Assembly (NCBI GenBank): GCA_019634245.1
Contig: JAHQVR010000233.1
Location: 1-29,814 of the forward strand
DNA from: Gammaproteobacteria bacterium
GTDB lineage: Bacteria > Pseudomonadota > Gammaproteobacteria > Granulosicoccales > Granulosicoccaceae
Reading direction: 5' to 3'
DNA length: 29,814 bases
The notes below the pieces were generated by a model. The model did not search any database and was not told where the DNA came from. It saw only the letters and a program-made list of their open reading frames with translations. This document shows, in pieces, positions 1-7,543 of this stretch (its first letter is position 1; the number at the start of each line of letters is the position of its first letter). Position numbers and translations under genes: made by a program.

Positions 1-693
1 CACCCACAGATACAGATTGACACCGTCGTGCATCGCACCCCATCGATATTCTGTGTCCCCGTCTTCTCGTATCGCGCCTTGGTTTATCATTAGATTGTCG
101 ATAAACAGAGTTTCATCGTTCCTATCCAGAAATGTAGCGCGGTTCCAAACCGTCTCCCATGAACCATCGATAACTGGAGCAATTTCTGGATCGATATAAG
201 GCACATTAACTCGAATGCCACCATCTGCTGGATCGAACTGATCGAATGGATCAGTATCGTCAATGCGCTCTTGCAGATTACTAATGCCGTCGCTGTCCTC
301 ATCCAGTGACTTATCATAGTCCTCATCGCGTATTCGAATACCCAGATTCTGATTTATCCCATTAATCGTTTGAGTGAATCTGGCTAGCATGAGGGGCGTC
401 GTGCCTTCGTACATTTCTGTCCAGCTGATTTCTATCGTGACATCACTGCCTTCTGGAACCTGTACTGTACCCGCATATTGACCACCACCTAGCGCCGTTA
501 ACGCGATGGGGGATCCATTCACCTGAAGTTCAGGTGTTAATTGCTCCTCATCCACAGCTTTGACACTAAGGAACAGTGGAGTGCCCAATGTCAGATTATT
601 GGAGCCCGAATCGCTGGAAGGTACACCAGAATCGCAGCTTGTTAAGACTAACCACGCTGAGGCAAATAACAGAAGCTTCGATAGTGTGTTCAT
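1..693 (-). CDS. Lipoprotein with CBM9-like domain, C-terminus cut by window edge
   Basis: An open frame of 231 codons runs from ATG at 693 to the left edge without a stop, so the C-terminus is missing. Residues 1-19 form a lipoprotein signal ending in the lipobox LTSC, with Cys20 as the lipidation site, so the product should be membrane-anchored on the periplasmic side. Residues 30-115 look like a small beta domain. An Asp-rich stretch (DEDYDKSLDEDSDGISNLQE) resembles a thrombospondin type-3 or EF-like calcium repeat. From about residue 170 (IDPEIAPVIDGSWETVWNRA) the sequence resembles the start of carbohydrate-binding module family 9, which often sits in secreted sugar-binding proteins. It begins 13 nt after the upstream gene, so the two form an operon. 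The GGAG before the ATG is only 2 nt away, an unusually short spacing. The CBM9 call is family recognition by eye; the ligand is unknown. Confidence 0.75.
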   Translation of the reverse strand, partial: MNTLSKLLLFASAWLVLTSCDSGVPSSDSGSNNLTLGTPLFLSVKAVDEEQLTPELQVNGSPIALTALGGGQYAGTVQVPEGSDVTIEISWTEMYEGTTPLMLARFTQTINGINQNLGIRIRDEDYDKSLDEDSDGISNLQERIDDTDPFDQFDPADGGIRVNVPYIDPEIAPVIDGSWETVWNRATFLDRNDETLFIDNLMINQGAIREDGDTEYRWGAMHDGVNLYLWV

Positions 694-706
694 AACTCCG
701 TTCATG

Positions 707-1342
707 CTAGTTCGTGCTGAGCTGATCAAGGGTAATCGTGATATCGCATGTGCCGTCAACACAGTTATCACTACCACCGTCCGAACTGCCACCAGCCAAG
801 CCAGCGATCAAACCGAGCAAAACCGCCCCGCCTATCACATACCAAACGGTCTTGTTGCCACCGCTATCGTCCCCTGCCTCTGTGGCCACCGGGCTCGCCG
901 TGACTCGATTCTCTGGGTCGATCACCAGACGCACCTTCGGGCTGAAGGCGTACCCATGTAGTGTCCGGTTGCCACTGGTGTCAGAAGCCTCAATGTAGTA
1001 CTCCACATCCAATCCCAATTCTGGATCTGTGGGTATATGGGCAATGTAGGATGAGGACCGAGAAACCTGGACCATGTTAATGCGCTGATAGGCCACCTCT
1101 CCAACAAACCGGTAAAACAATGTCACATAGCCCAATTCAACATCATCAACGACGGAGGCGATGAAGGTTTGCCGATAGTCCGCATCCGCCTCTTCGACAA
1201 CCTCCGGTTCTATCAGGGGTGGCTCATAATCGTATTCCTGTGCCTGAGACAATACAGCTGTGGGGTAAAACAGCAGGCATTGGGCTACCGTCAGGCACAA
1301 GGCCATCAAGCCAGCCATGGACTTGTTGCTTTTTCCCAACAT
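707..1342 (-). CDS. Secreted or membrane-anchored protein with Fn3-like domain, unknown function
   Basis: The 211-residue product starts at ATG 1342 with a good GGGAG Shine-Dalgarno 6 nt upstream. Residues 1-33 are a signal peptide (hydrophobic MALCLTVAQCLLFYPTAVL, then SQA). Residues about 55-140 have beta-sandwich character (VTLFYRFVG, YYIEASDTSGN), like the Fn3-like domains of bacterial secreted proteins. A second hydrophobic stretch at about 166-184 (VWYVIGGAVLLGLIAGLAGG) is followed by a Gly/Ser/Asp-rich tail with two cysteines (DNCVDGTCD). It is the first gene of an operon with the CBM9-like lipoprotein, so both may act together at the cell envelope. I do not recognise a named family. 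The Fn3 assignment is by pattern and uncertain; the signal and membrane segments are clear. Confidence 0.75.
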   Translation of the reverse strand: MLGKSNKSMAGLMALCLTVAQCLLFYPTAVLSQAQEYDYEPPLIEPEVVEEADADYRQTFIASVVDDVELGYVTLFYRFVGEVAYQRINMVQVSRSSSYIAHIPTDPELGLDVEYYIEASDTSGNRTLHGYAFSPKVRLVIDPENRVTASPVATEAGDDSGGNKTVWYVIGGAVLLGLIAGLAGGSSDGGSDNCVDGTCDITITLDQLSTN

Positions 1343-1669
1343 TATTGACTCCCAAACAGGTAAACCCTTATACCAACCCCATTCTGAGGTGTAAACCGAC
1401 CTGAATTGAACCTTAAAACCAACTGGTAATATTACCGTTCAAACGACTTCAAAATCAGTCGGTTGGGCCGCATTTCGGCTGTATTTACAAAAGCCTATTT
1501 CACTGATCGAGGGTCTGGGTTAAAACCCTTACAGGTACTATTTTGCCTATTGAATCACAATCGCGTTTACCGACAAAAGAAAGGCCTTTCACCAGGGAGC
1601 GGGAAGTCCTAGTGTAAAATTTTCCCCTATGGGCCACAGGACCACCACTTTGGAGCTGGAGTTTTTGCA
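1343..1669. other. Divergent intergenic region with palindromes
   Basis: These 327 nt separate the minus-strand envelope operon from the plus-strand EndoU gene and hold no plausible gene. Besides the promoter at 1367-1395 they contain two perfect 12-bp palindromes, GGTAATATTACC at 1425-1436 and GAAAGGCCTTTC at 1579-1590, and a short inverted repeat GGGTT-AA-AACCC at 1517-1528. A TAAAAT -10-like hexamer at 1615-1620 could serve the EndoU gene, but no -35 is seen at the right distance. The palindromes are candidate operators. Their function is inference. Confidence 0.4.
1367..1395 (-). promoter_or_regulatory. Sigma70-type promoter with extended -10
   Basis: Read on the minus strand there is TTTACA (-35, 5 of 6), a 17-bp spacer and TATAAG (-10, 5 of 6) preceded by TGG, an extended -10. 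Transcription would begin near 1360 and give a leader of about 17 nt holding the GGGAG ribosome site of the 1342 gene. Spacing and matches are good. It should drive the two-gene envelope operon. Confidence 0.6.
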
Positions 1670-2272
1670 GTGAAACAATACAAACGCTACATCCCTATCG
1701 TTGCACTGATTCTAGTTGCACTGGGCGTTAATCTGGATAAGTTCGGCATTGATCTCGAGCAACTGGCTAATGGCGGCTCAGGCACTTCGCTAACCTCCAG
1801 TCAGCAATCCGGTTCATCAGGCTCTAAATCCGACAGTTCTGCTGCGATCGATGTCAGTGGGTTGCCCCATTGGTCCAGCACAAATCCGGAAATCAATCTT
1901 AAACATGTGTTTGCTGGGGAAATCAACAGAAAGGGTAAACCGACTGGATTTCATTCACGACCGGGGGGAAACGATCCAGCTACAGCCAAGCTACTTTCAG
2001 TGCGCGACCAACCCAATAGCTTGGGCATTTACACCGCGACCATTGCTGTTCGAGATGGTGACCAATGGAAAGAGAAATTTTCCTCTTTTTTCCCTGATCA
2101 TTTTTCCCAGCAAGACGTCATTGATGCAGTCATCAACGCGTATAACAACAGCAGCAACCCAAAAGCCCAACCCTGGCAGGGCCCTTCCGGGCACGGCTTC
2201 GCGATACAGGGATATACAACCAATCGAGGTGGCATAAACACCGCTTTTCCGGTGTTTGTGGGAAGTCAATAA
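1670..2272 (+). CDS. Membrane-anchored EndoU-family RNase-like protein
   Basis: The 200-residue product has a GTG start with GGAG 8 nt upstream. Residues 7-22 form an uncleaved-looking signal or membrane anchor, then a Ser/Gly/Gln-rich linker to about 60. Residues 76-200 resemble the bacterial EndoU nuclease domain: LKHVFAGEIN with His79, GKPTGFHSRPGG with His95, and a C-terminal GYTTNRGGINTAFPVF segment where a third catalytic residue is expected (Thr191 is a candidate). EndoU enzymes are metal-dependent or metal-independent RNases; the bacterial subfamily is best known as the toxic tip of contact-dependent inhibition proteins. Here the domain stands alone behind an anchor, with no delivery module and no same-strand downstream immunity gene. 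The next gene is convergent, 2 nt away. A periplasmic or secreted RNase is the simplest reading; a toxin role is not supported. Confidence 0.75.
   Translation: MKQYKRYIPIVALILVALGVNLDKFGIDLEQLANGGSGTSLTSSQQSGSSGSKSDSSAAIDVSGLPHWSSTNPEINLKHVFAGEINRKGKPTGFHSRPGGNDPATAKLLSVRDQPNSLGIYTATIAVRDGDQWKEKFSSFFPDHFSQQDVIDAVINAYNNSSNPKAQPWQGPSGHGFAIQGYTTNRGGINTAFPVFVGSQ
2236..2257 (-). terminator. Candidate terminator hairpin inside the EndoU 3' end
   Basis: An 8-bp perfect stem AAACACCG / CGGTGTTT with a 6-nt loop lies in the last codons of the EndoU gene, 18 nt past the stop of the convergent response regulator. There is only a short T run on either side (TTTAT or TTTGT), so it is a weak terminator candidate. 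It is the only hairpin found between these tightly convergent genes. Confidence 0.3.
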
Positions 2273-2274
2273 AG

Positions 2275-2907
2275 TTATCTTAAAAACAAACCAAGCTCGC
2301 TTGCTTTATTGGTGCAAGCTACTCGATTACTAACACCCAGTACACTGAACAAAGTTTTCATGTGGGATTTTACCGTCGATTCAGCGATCCCCAGCTCCCG
2401 CGCAATCATTTTATTAGACAGCCCCTGACACAACTCAATGAGTACGTCCATTTGGCGTTCGGTTAGCCCCAGTTTTTCCGCAACTTTCTGATTGTATTTA
2501 GCATCAGAAGGGTCGACAGAATCTGCCGGTATGGTCAGCTCAGACCAGGTGGTGCCACCATTTTCAACAATCCTTATTGCGTTAAGAAGCTCTCGTGGAT
2601 GCATAGATTTATGCACATAACCCTTGGCTCCCAACGCTCTCGCCGAGTTGATAATCGATTGGTCTCCAGTTGCGGATAACACCAAAACAGGTGGTGGCTT
2701 AGGCATCGCTTGGATGACTCGCAACAGTGTCAGTCCGTCGGCATCGGGCAGACCATGGTCGAGAAGAATAATGTCGGGGAGTTTGCCAGACAAGCATTCG
2801 ATAGCCGAGCTGCCATCGCCCACGGTTTGTATGTTGTGTTCCACTCCCAACAATAGCTTGAGACTTTCAGCGAACATCGCATGATCGTCTACCACCAATA
2901 TATCCAT
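2275..2907 (-). CDS. LuxR/NarL-type two-component response regulator
   Basis: The 210-residue protein has a receiver domain (1-120) and a LuxR-type helix-turn-helix (about 145-205). Receiver residues are present: acidic pair Asp7/Asp8, phospho-acceptor Asp50 (LLDHGLPD), a Ser/Thr switch near 78-80 and Lys100. The HTH reads LTERQMDVLIELCQGLSNKM followed by IARELGIAESTVKSHMKTLF, the classical NarL/FixJ pattern. It is a cytoplasmic DNA-binding regulator. ATG 2907 is chosen because GGAGG lies 10 nt upstream and the receiver begins directly there; an in-frame start at 2949 would add 14 residues outside the domain. It is divergent from the hybrid kinase at 3073, its likely partner. The target genes are unknown. 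Confidence 0.9.
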   Translation of the reverse strand: MDILVVDDHAMFAESLKLLLGVEHNIQTVGDGSSAIECLSGKLPDIILLDHGLPDADGLTLLRVIQAMPKPPPVLVLSATGDQSIINSARALGAKGYVHKSMHPRELLNAIRIVENGGTTWSELTIPADSVDPSDAKYNQKVAEKLGLTERQMDVLIELCQGLSNKMIARELGIAESTVKSHMKTLFSVLGVSNRVACTNKASELGLFLR

Positions 2908-3017
2908 GGTGCCTCTACCTCCACTCGCACCGACGCGGTCCGTACTCAATAATAACCTAAAGGCTTAGATTTTTGACTGAAAAAGCCAAGCCTATTCCAA
3001 ACCATACCTATGATTGG

Positions 3018-3045
3018 TTGCATGATAATGACACACGGGTATAAC
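3018..3045 (+). promoter_or_regulatory. Candidate sigma70 promoter for the hybrid kinase
   Basis: TTGCAT (-35, 4 of 6), a 16-bp spacer and TATAAC (-10, 5 of 6) lie 28 nt before the GTG start. The predicted transcript would start near 3052. The ribosome site for the gene is weak. Confidence 0.4.
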
Positions 3046-3072
3046 TGAAGAAAAGGGTTTAGCGGTACAGGC

Positions 3073-4809
3073 GTGAAACAACATAATAGTCAGGACAGAG
3101 CCACAGCCGAGCAAGCAGTAAACTTCGTATACGCCAATTTAGTTGACGTCAGCCGCATTCAAATAATTTTCCCGGTAATTATAGTGGCACTGTTTTGGGG
3201 CAAGGTCGACACCATCAACAGTGTGCTTTGGTGCGCCTGTTCCACTATGGTCTACCTCGCACGTATTTTACTCACCGTGGCCTATCGCAAGCGCCCAAAG
3301 GATGCCAATCCGTATATCTGGGGACACTATTTCACCGTGACCTCGCTGATCTCTGGCCTACTTTGGGGGCTAGCAGCTTTTCTCTATAACGTTCCAAACT
3401 CTTCCAGTGAGCAAATTTTTTTGATCGTTTTGATCGTGGGCACAGCCGCAGGTGCCAGTATCATCTCCTCTTATTGGATGCCAGGGTATTTGTGCTTTGC
3501 AATCCCAGCGGTGTCACTGACGTGTACACGCCTCATCTTTCAAGGCGATACAGCACAGATCACTCTAGGTATCGCTTTGTTTTTGTATCTCTTCATTTTG
3601 ATCGGAGTGGCAAGAAAAACACGACAGGCTGGATACGATGTCATCAATCTTAGGTTTCAGAATGTGGAACTTATAGAGCGCCTCGAAGGCGAGAAAGATA
3701 GAGCCGAAACCGCCAGTCGAGCTAAAACACAATTTCTTGCATCGGCCAATCATGACCTACGCCAACCCGTACATGCATTGTCTCTAATCAGTTATTCTCT
3801 GAAAGATGAACTGGTCAGTGAGCGAGGAAAAAATCTTTATCAACAACTCGATCACACGGTAGGCAACCTCAACAGTTTATTGGCCTCATTGCTGGATCTT
3901 TCCCAACTGGATGCCGGCGCACTCAAGGCTGAACTTAGCACGGTGAAATTGAGAACCATCGCTGCACAAATTTATTCAGAGTATTCCTCGGTAGCCGCCG
4001 AAAAGAATTTGGCTCTTAGAATTCACACTATTGATGCAAGTATCCGCACCGATCACACTCTGATCTTGAGATTGATTGGTAATCTTTTGTCTAACGCCAT
4101 ACGATACACAGACAATGGAGGGATCTTACTCGGCTTTCGTCGCAGGAAAGGCCAAATCATGGTTGAAATTTGGGATACCGGCATGGGCATCCATCAAGAT
4201 CAGATCGATTCAATATTCAGTGAGTTTTATCAAATCGAAGGTTCGAAAAACTCGTCAGATTCTGGCCTCGGTTTGGGCCTGGCGATCTGCCAAAGAATAG
4301 CTGAGTTGTTAGATACCAGAATTGAACTGTCATCCACACCCGGACGAGGCAGTGTATTTAGATTCACAGTACCAGAAGTGCCACATCAAGTAACCCTTGA
4401 GAATGCAACCCACAGCCAGAAACCCGAAGCGCTGCAAAACACAACGGCCTTGGTCATTGACGATGATCTTATGGGTTTAAACGCAGTTGCGGCGGTATTG
4501 GCTCAACACGATGTTAACCTGCTGCTCGCCCAATCGAGCGAGCGTGCCATGGAGCAACTCGATCAACTAGATACCCCGCTTGATTTCATACTCTCAGATT
4601 TTCGATTAGCTGGCGAACTCAATGGGGTTGAGCTAGTTAGAGAAATTCAAAATCGTCCTGGCTTTGCGGACGTACCCGCCATGATTATGACCGGCGATAC
4701 GGCAAAAGAAGTGCTCTCAATGCTTGACAGCTGCAATCTGCCAGTGCTTAACAAGCCAGTATCGGCCTCCTCCCTTCTGGATGGGTTGAATTCACTACTC
4801 AAGCAGTAG
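3073..4809 (+). CDS. Hybrid sensor histidine kinase with C-terminal receiver
   Basis: The 578-residue protein starts at GTG 3073. Residues 30-180 contain about five or six membrane segments without a recognisable periplasmic sensor, so the membrane domain itself may sense. A short coiled region (195-218) leads to the HisKA H-box FLASANHDLRQP with phospho-acceptor His227. The HATPase domain shows N box NLLSNAIRYT (Asn341), G1 DTGMGI (368-373) and G2 GLGLGLAI (398-405). Residues 458-578 are a receiver with acidic residues 463-465, phospho-acceptor Asp509 (ILSDFRL) and Lys561. The NHDLRQP H-box type is common in hybrid kinases that work with LuxR-type regulators, matching the divergent gene at 2275-2907. 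The internal receiver may act as a phosphate sink or relay. The signal is unknown. Confidence 0.9.
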   Translation: MKQHNSQDRATAEQAVNFVYANLVDVSRIQIIFPVIIVALFWGKVDTINSVLWCACSTMVYLARILLTVAYRKRPKDANPYIWGHYFTVTSLISGLLWGLAAFLYNVPNSSSEQIFLIVLIVGTAAGASIISSYWMPGYLCFAIPAVSLTCTRLIFQGDTAQITLGIALFLYLFILIGVARKTRQAGYDVINLRFQNVELIERLEGEKDRAETASRAKTQFLASANHDLRQPVHALSLISYSLKDELVSERGKNLYQQLDHTVGNLNSLLASLLDLSQLDAGALKAELSTVKLRTIAAQIYSEYSSVAAEKNLALRIHTIDASIRTDHTLILRLIGNLLSNAIRYTDNGGILLGFRRRKGQIMVEIWDTGMGIHQDQIDSIFSEFYQIEGSKNSSDSGLGLGLAICQRIAELLDTRIELSSTPGRGSVFRFTVPEVPHQVTLENATHSQKPEALQNTTALVIDDDLMGLNAVAAVLAQHDVNLLLAQSSERAMEQLDQLDTPLDFILSDFRLAGELNGVELVREIQNRPGFADVPAMIMTGDTAKEVLSMLDSCNLPVLNKPVSASSLLDGLNSLLKQ

Positions 4810-4943
4810 ATTGCTTCAGCCTTGAAATAAATTCTGCTAGAGTGTTTAGTGAAGTCCACGACAATTTCTAAAGCCAACACAGATTTATTCTACGTCGGCA
4901 AAAGAAACTAAGTAATCACCAAATCCGATGCTCGGATAGCTCA

Positions 4944-5396
4944 ATGAAACTTACCGTTAATGAACAATGCCGTACTAGCCACGCCCAAGAGCAAACACCG
5001 TTACTGTATGTCTTAAGAAACGAATTAAATCTGAAAGGCACACGCTTTGGCTGTGGAGAGGGTCACTGTGGTGCTTGTATGGTGCTCGTAGATGATCGTT
5101 TGACCCGTTCATGCGACACTCCCTTGTCAGAAGTTCAGGGTAAAAAAATACGAACTGTAGAATCCTTACTAGAACAGAAAACCCATCCAATAGTAAAGGC
5201 AATCTCCAAGCACAGGGCTTGGCAATGTGGGTATTGCATTGCCGGCATCGTTATGCACGCCACCGCACTGTATGAATCAGAAACGCCCTATGACCGTGCT
5301 GAGATCGCCGCAGCTCTGGATGACAATTTTTGTCGATGTGGTGCTCATCCGAGAATTCTCGATGCTCTCGTAGAAGCTTTGTCCCAACGATCTTGA
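4944..5396 (+). CDS. 2Fe-2S subunit of a molybdenum hydroxylase (IorA-like)
   Basis: The 150-residue protein has the two iron-sulfur domains of the small subunit of xanthine dehydrogenase / isoquinoline 1-oxidoreductase enzymes. The N-terminal plant-ferredoxin-type cluster has Cys37, Cys42, Cys45 and Cys57 (GCGEGHCGAC, then RSC). The C-terminal all-helical cluster has Cys95, Cys98, Cys130 and Cys132 (QCGYC and FCRC). The subunit passes electrons from the molybdenum site to an outside acceptor, often a cytochrome. Length matches the family, and no twin-arginine signal is seen. The stop codon overlaps the next gene's probable TTG start, so the two subunits are co-translated. The substrate cannot be read from this subunit. 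Confidence 0.9.
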   Translation: MKLTVNEQCRTSHAQEQTPLLYVLRNELNLKGTRFGCGEGHCGACMVLVDDRLTRSCDTPLSEVQGKKIRTVESLLEQKTHPIVKAISKHRAWQCGYCIAGIVMHATALYESETPYDRAEIAAALDDNFCRCGAHPRILDALVEALSQRS

Positions 5397-7540
5397 GTAC
5401 GTCCAACACAACAGCGCGCATCGAGCCACTGGAAGCCTATCCATTGGTATCCGACTGGCTAAAAATTAACTCTGATGACACCATCACTATCTACACCGGT
5501 AGAGTCGAACTAGGACAAGGTATTTCTAGAGCACTTGTTCGCATAGCCACACAAGCGTTGTCGGTCAGCTCAAGTCAAATTCAATTAATTTCAGGAGATA
5601 CTGAATACAGCCCCAACGAAGGCTACACCGCAGGTAGCTTGTCGATCAGCGTTGGTGGAATGTCGATTCGAGCAGCCGCGACCACCGCCCAAGATCTATG
5701 CATACACGAATTGGCCGTCTTACTCTCATGTGAACCGTGTGCGATAAGTGTCAGAGACGGCAAATTCTTTCACAACGATCAACTCACCAAATACAGCTAC
5801 GGGTCGCTAGCAGCCGAAGTGAATTTGTCTGTTCCTATAACCCCAACTGATGCAAGCAGAAAACCATCATTGAACAACGATGACTTAGATTCGCCTCTGG
5901 ACACGGACTTGAAGAATATTCTGACTGGCAATCAATTCATTCATGATCTTGAATTCGCGAATATGTTGCACAGCCGTGTGTTTCTACCCCCACACCCACA
6001 TGCACAGTTGTCAGTTTCTACACAGGAACTAGAGCGGTATCTACCAGGTCAAGTAAAGCTCGTCGTGATCAATCGGTTCATTGCGGTAGTTTCTAACAAC
6101 GAGTGGGATGTAGTTCGTACGGTGAATAAACTTGACAACGCCGCCCATGATCTATGGCATTGGCCTCAAGATACCAACATCAGCGGGGATCAAATAGATG
6201 CATTGGATCAATTACCTTCAGAGGAATTGAGTGTTCTTAGTCAATCCCCTGACAAAGCGACTGACGCACAAAGTCTCGTTGAACGTCCGATTAGTGTATC
6301 CGTTGCACGTCCCTGCCTGTTACATGCTTCCATCGGTCCCAGCTGCGCGCTGGCACATTTTTACAACAATAAGCTTAAGGTTTGGACACACAGCCAGGGG
6401 GTGTTTTTTCTGAAAGGCGCTCTATCAAAAGTGCTCCACATGGAGGAAAACAATATCCGTGTTATTCACAAACCTGGCTCTGGTTGCTATGGGCACAACG
6501 CTGCCGACGATGCCGCCATTAATGCAGCCCTACTAGCTAAAGAATGTCCAAATACACCCGTTCGCCTTTTCTATAGCCGCTTAAACGAGTGCCAACACGG
6601 CACCCTAGGCCCAGCCATGAGGTCCAGTGCAACAGCCTGGATAGATCTCAACGGAAACCTCAACAAAGTCCAAATCGGTGTTACCAGCCCACCTCACAGT
6701 TCAAGGCCAAAAGGCAGAGACAATCCCAATGCCCATGCTGAAGCTCTTTTGTCCGAGAACGTTTCAAAAGACACTCACATGCCTTTCGTATTTAGCGATG
6801 TTCCATTGCCGTCCGGGGGATCTACTCGCAACGCCATTCCCGAGTACACTATTCCTGATTTTGAGCTGACGCACAAGAAAATAACTCAACTTCCCTACCG
6901 TGCATCTTCGCTTCGAAGCCTGGGCGCGTTCACCAATGTGCTGGCCATTGAATCTCTGATGGATGAATGCGCACTGACAACTCATTGCGATCCTATCACC
7001 TACAGATTGAAACACTTAAAGGATCCCAGATCAAAGGCTGTTATCGACAGTGTAGTTCTACAATCTGAGTGGGACGGCATTAAACCAGGATTTGGTTTAG
7101 CCTATTCACGATATAAAAACTCCGCTGCGTATTGTGCTTGCATAGTTCAATTGTCTATAGACGAAGACATCCTAGTTAAAAGTATTTGGATAGCCGCCGA
7201 TGTTGGAGAAGTCATTGACCATGAGGGTGTGCGAGCACAACTGGAAGGAGGCGCTATTCAAGCCGTGAGCTGGATGCTATTAGAGCAAGTTGAGCTTGTC
7301 GATAGTCGTATAGGGGTCTCAGGATGGGAGGATTATTCCATCCTAAGGTTTGGCCAAGTGCCTTCCGTTGATACCCAGATCCTGTCTAGCACAGCAGCGC
7401 AGCCACTGGGTTGCGGTGAGGCGGCACAGGCACCGGTCGGAGCAGCTGTACTGAACGCCGTCCGTTCACTACTCGGATTTCGCCCAAGTAGATTGCCTCT
7501 TACTCGTGAGTCACTCATCGAGCAAATGAAAGCTGATTAA
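5393..7540 (+). CDS. Molybdopterin-binding subunit of an isoquinoline 1-oxidoreductase / aldehyde oxidase-like enzyme
   Basis: This is the large subunit (715 residues from the chosen start) that holds the molybdenum cofactor and hydroxylates a heterocycle or aldehyde. Family signatures are TGRVELGQGISRALVRIATQ near the N-terminus, a central GSGCYGHNAADDAA cofactor-binding stretch, YRASSLRSLGAFTN, and a C-terminal LGCGEAAQAP whose Glu matches the catalytic base. TTG 5393 is preferred: it overlaps the upstream stop as TTGA, and family homology begins just after it. An ATG at 5330 would add 21 residues encoded inside the small-subunit gene. The product looks compact and has no obvious signal peptide, unlike many IorB proteins. 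No XdhC-like or MocA-like maturation gene is in the window, so those must lie elsewhere. The substrate is unknown. Confidence 0.85.
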   Translation: MSTSNTTARIEPLEAYPLVSDWLKINSDDTITIYTGRVELGQGISRALVRIATQALSVSSSQIQLISGDTEYSPNEGYTAGSLSISVGGMSIRAAATTAQDLCIHELAVLLSCEPCAISVRDGKFFHNDQLTKYSYGSLAAEVNLSVPITPTDASRKPSLNNDDLDSPLDTDLKNILTGNQFIHDLEFANMLHSRVFLPPHPHAQLSVSTQELERYLPGQVKLVVINRFIAVVSNNEWDVVRTVNKLDNAAHDLWHWPQDTNISGDQIDALDQLPSEELSVLSQSPDKATDAQSLVERPISVSVARPCLLHASIGPSCALAHFYNNKLKVWTHSQGVFFLKGALSKVLHMEENNIRVIHKPGSGCYGHNAADDAAINAALLAKECPNTPVRLFYSRLNECQHGTLGPAMRSSATAWIDLNGNLNKVQIGVTSPPHSSRPKGRDNPNAHAEALLSENVSKDTHMPFVFSDVPLPSGGSTRNAIPEYTIPDFELTHKKITQLPYRASSLRSLGAFTNVLAIESLMDECALTTHCDPITYRLKHLKDPRSKAVIDSVVLQSEWDGIKPGFGLAYSRYKNSAAYCACIVQLSIDEDILVKSIWIAADVGEVIDHEGVRAQLEGGAIQAVSWMLLEQVELVDSRIGVSGWEDYSILRFGQVPSVDTQILSSTAAQPLGCGEAAQAPVGAAVLNAVRSLLGFRPSRLPLTRESLIEQMKAD

Positions 7541-7543
7541 CCA

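Noticed and set aside
1670..2272. Contact-dependent inhibition toxin
   Set aside because: No large delivery protein, no VENN-type or pretoxin domain and no same-strand immunity gene; a stand-alone anchored nuclease is simpler.
2265..2278. Another FleQ-box-like sequence, GTCAAT-AA-AGTTAT
   Set aside because: Only 9 of 12 matches and it lies between two convergent gene ends; useful as a reminder that near matches occur by chance.
5330..5392. ATG at 5330 as start of the molybdopterin subunit
   Set aside because: The extra 21 residues are encoded inside the small-subunit gene and show no family likeness; TTG at 5393 overlaps the upstream stop and fits the homology start.
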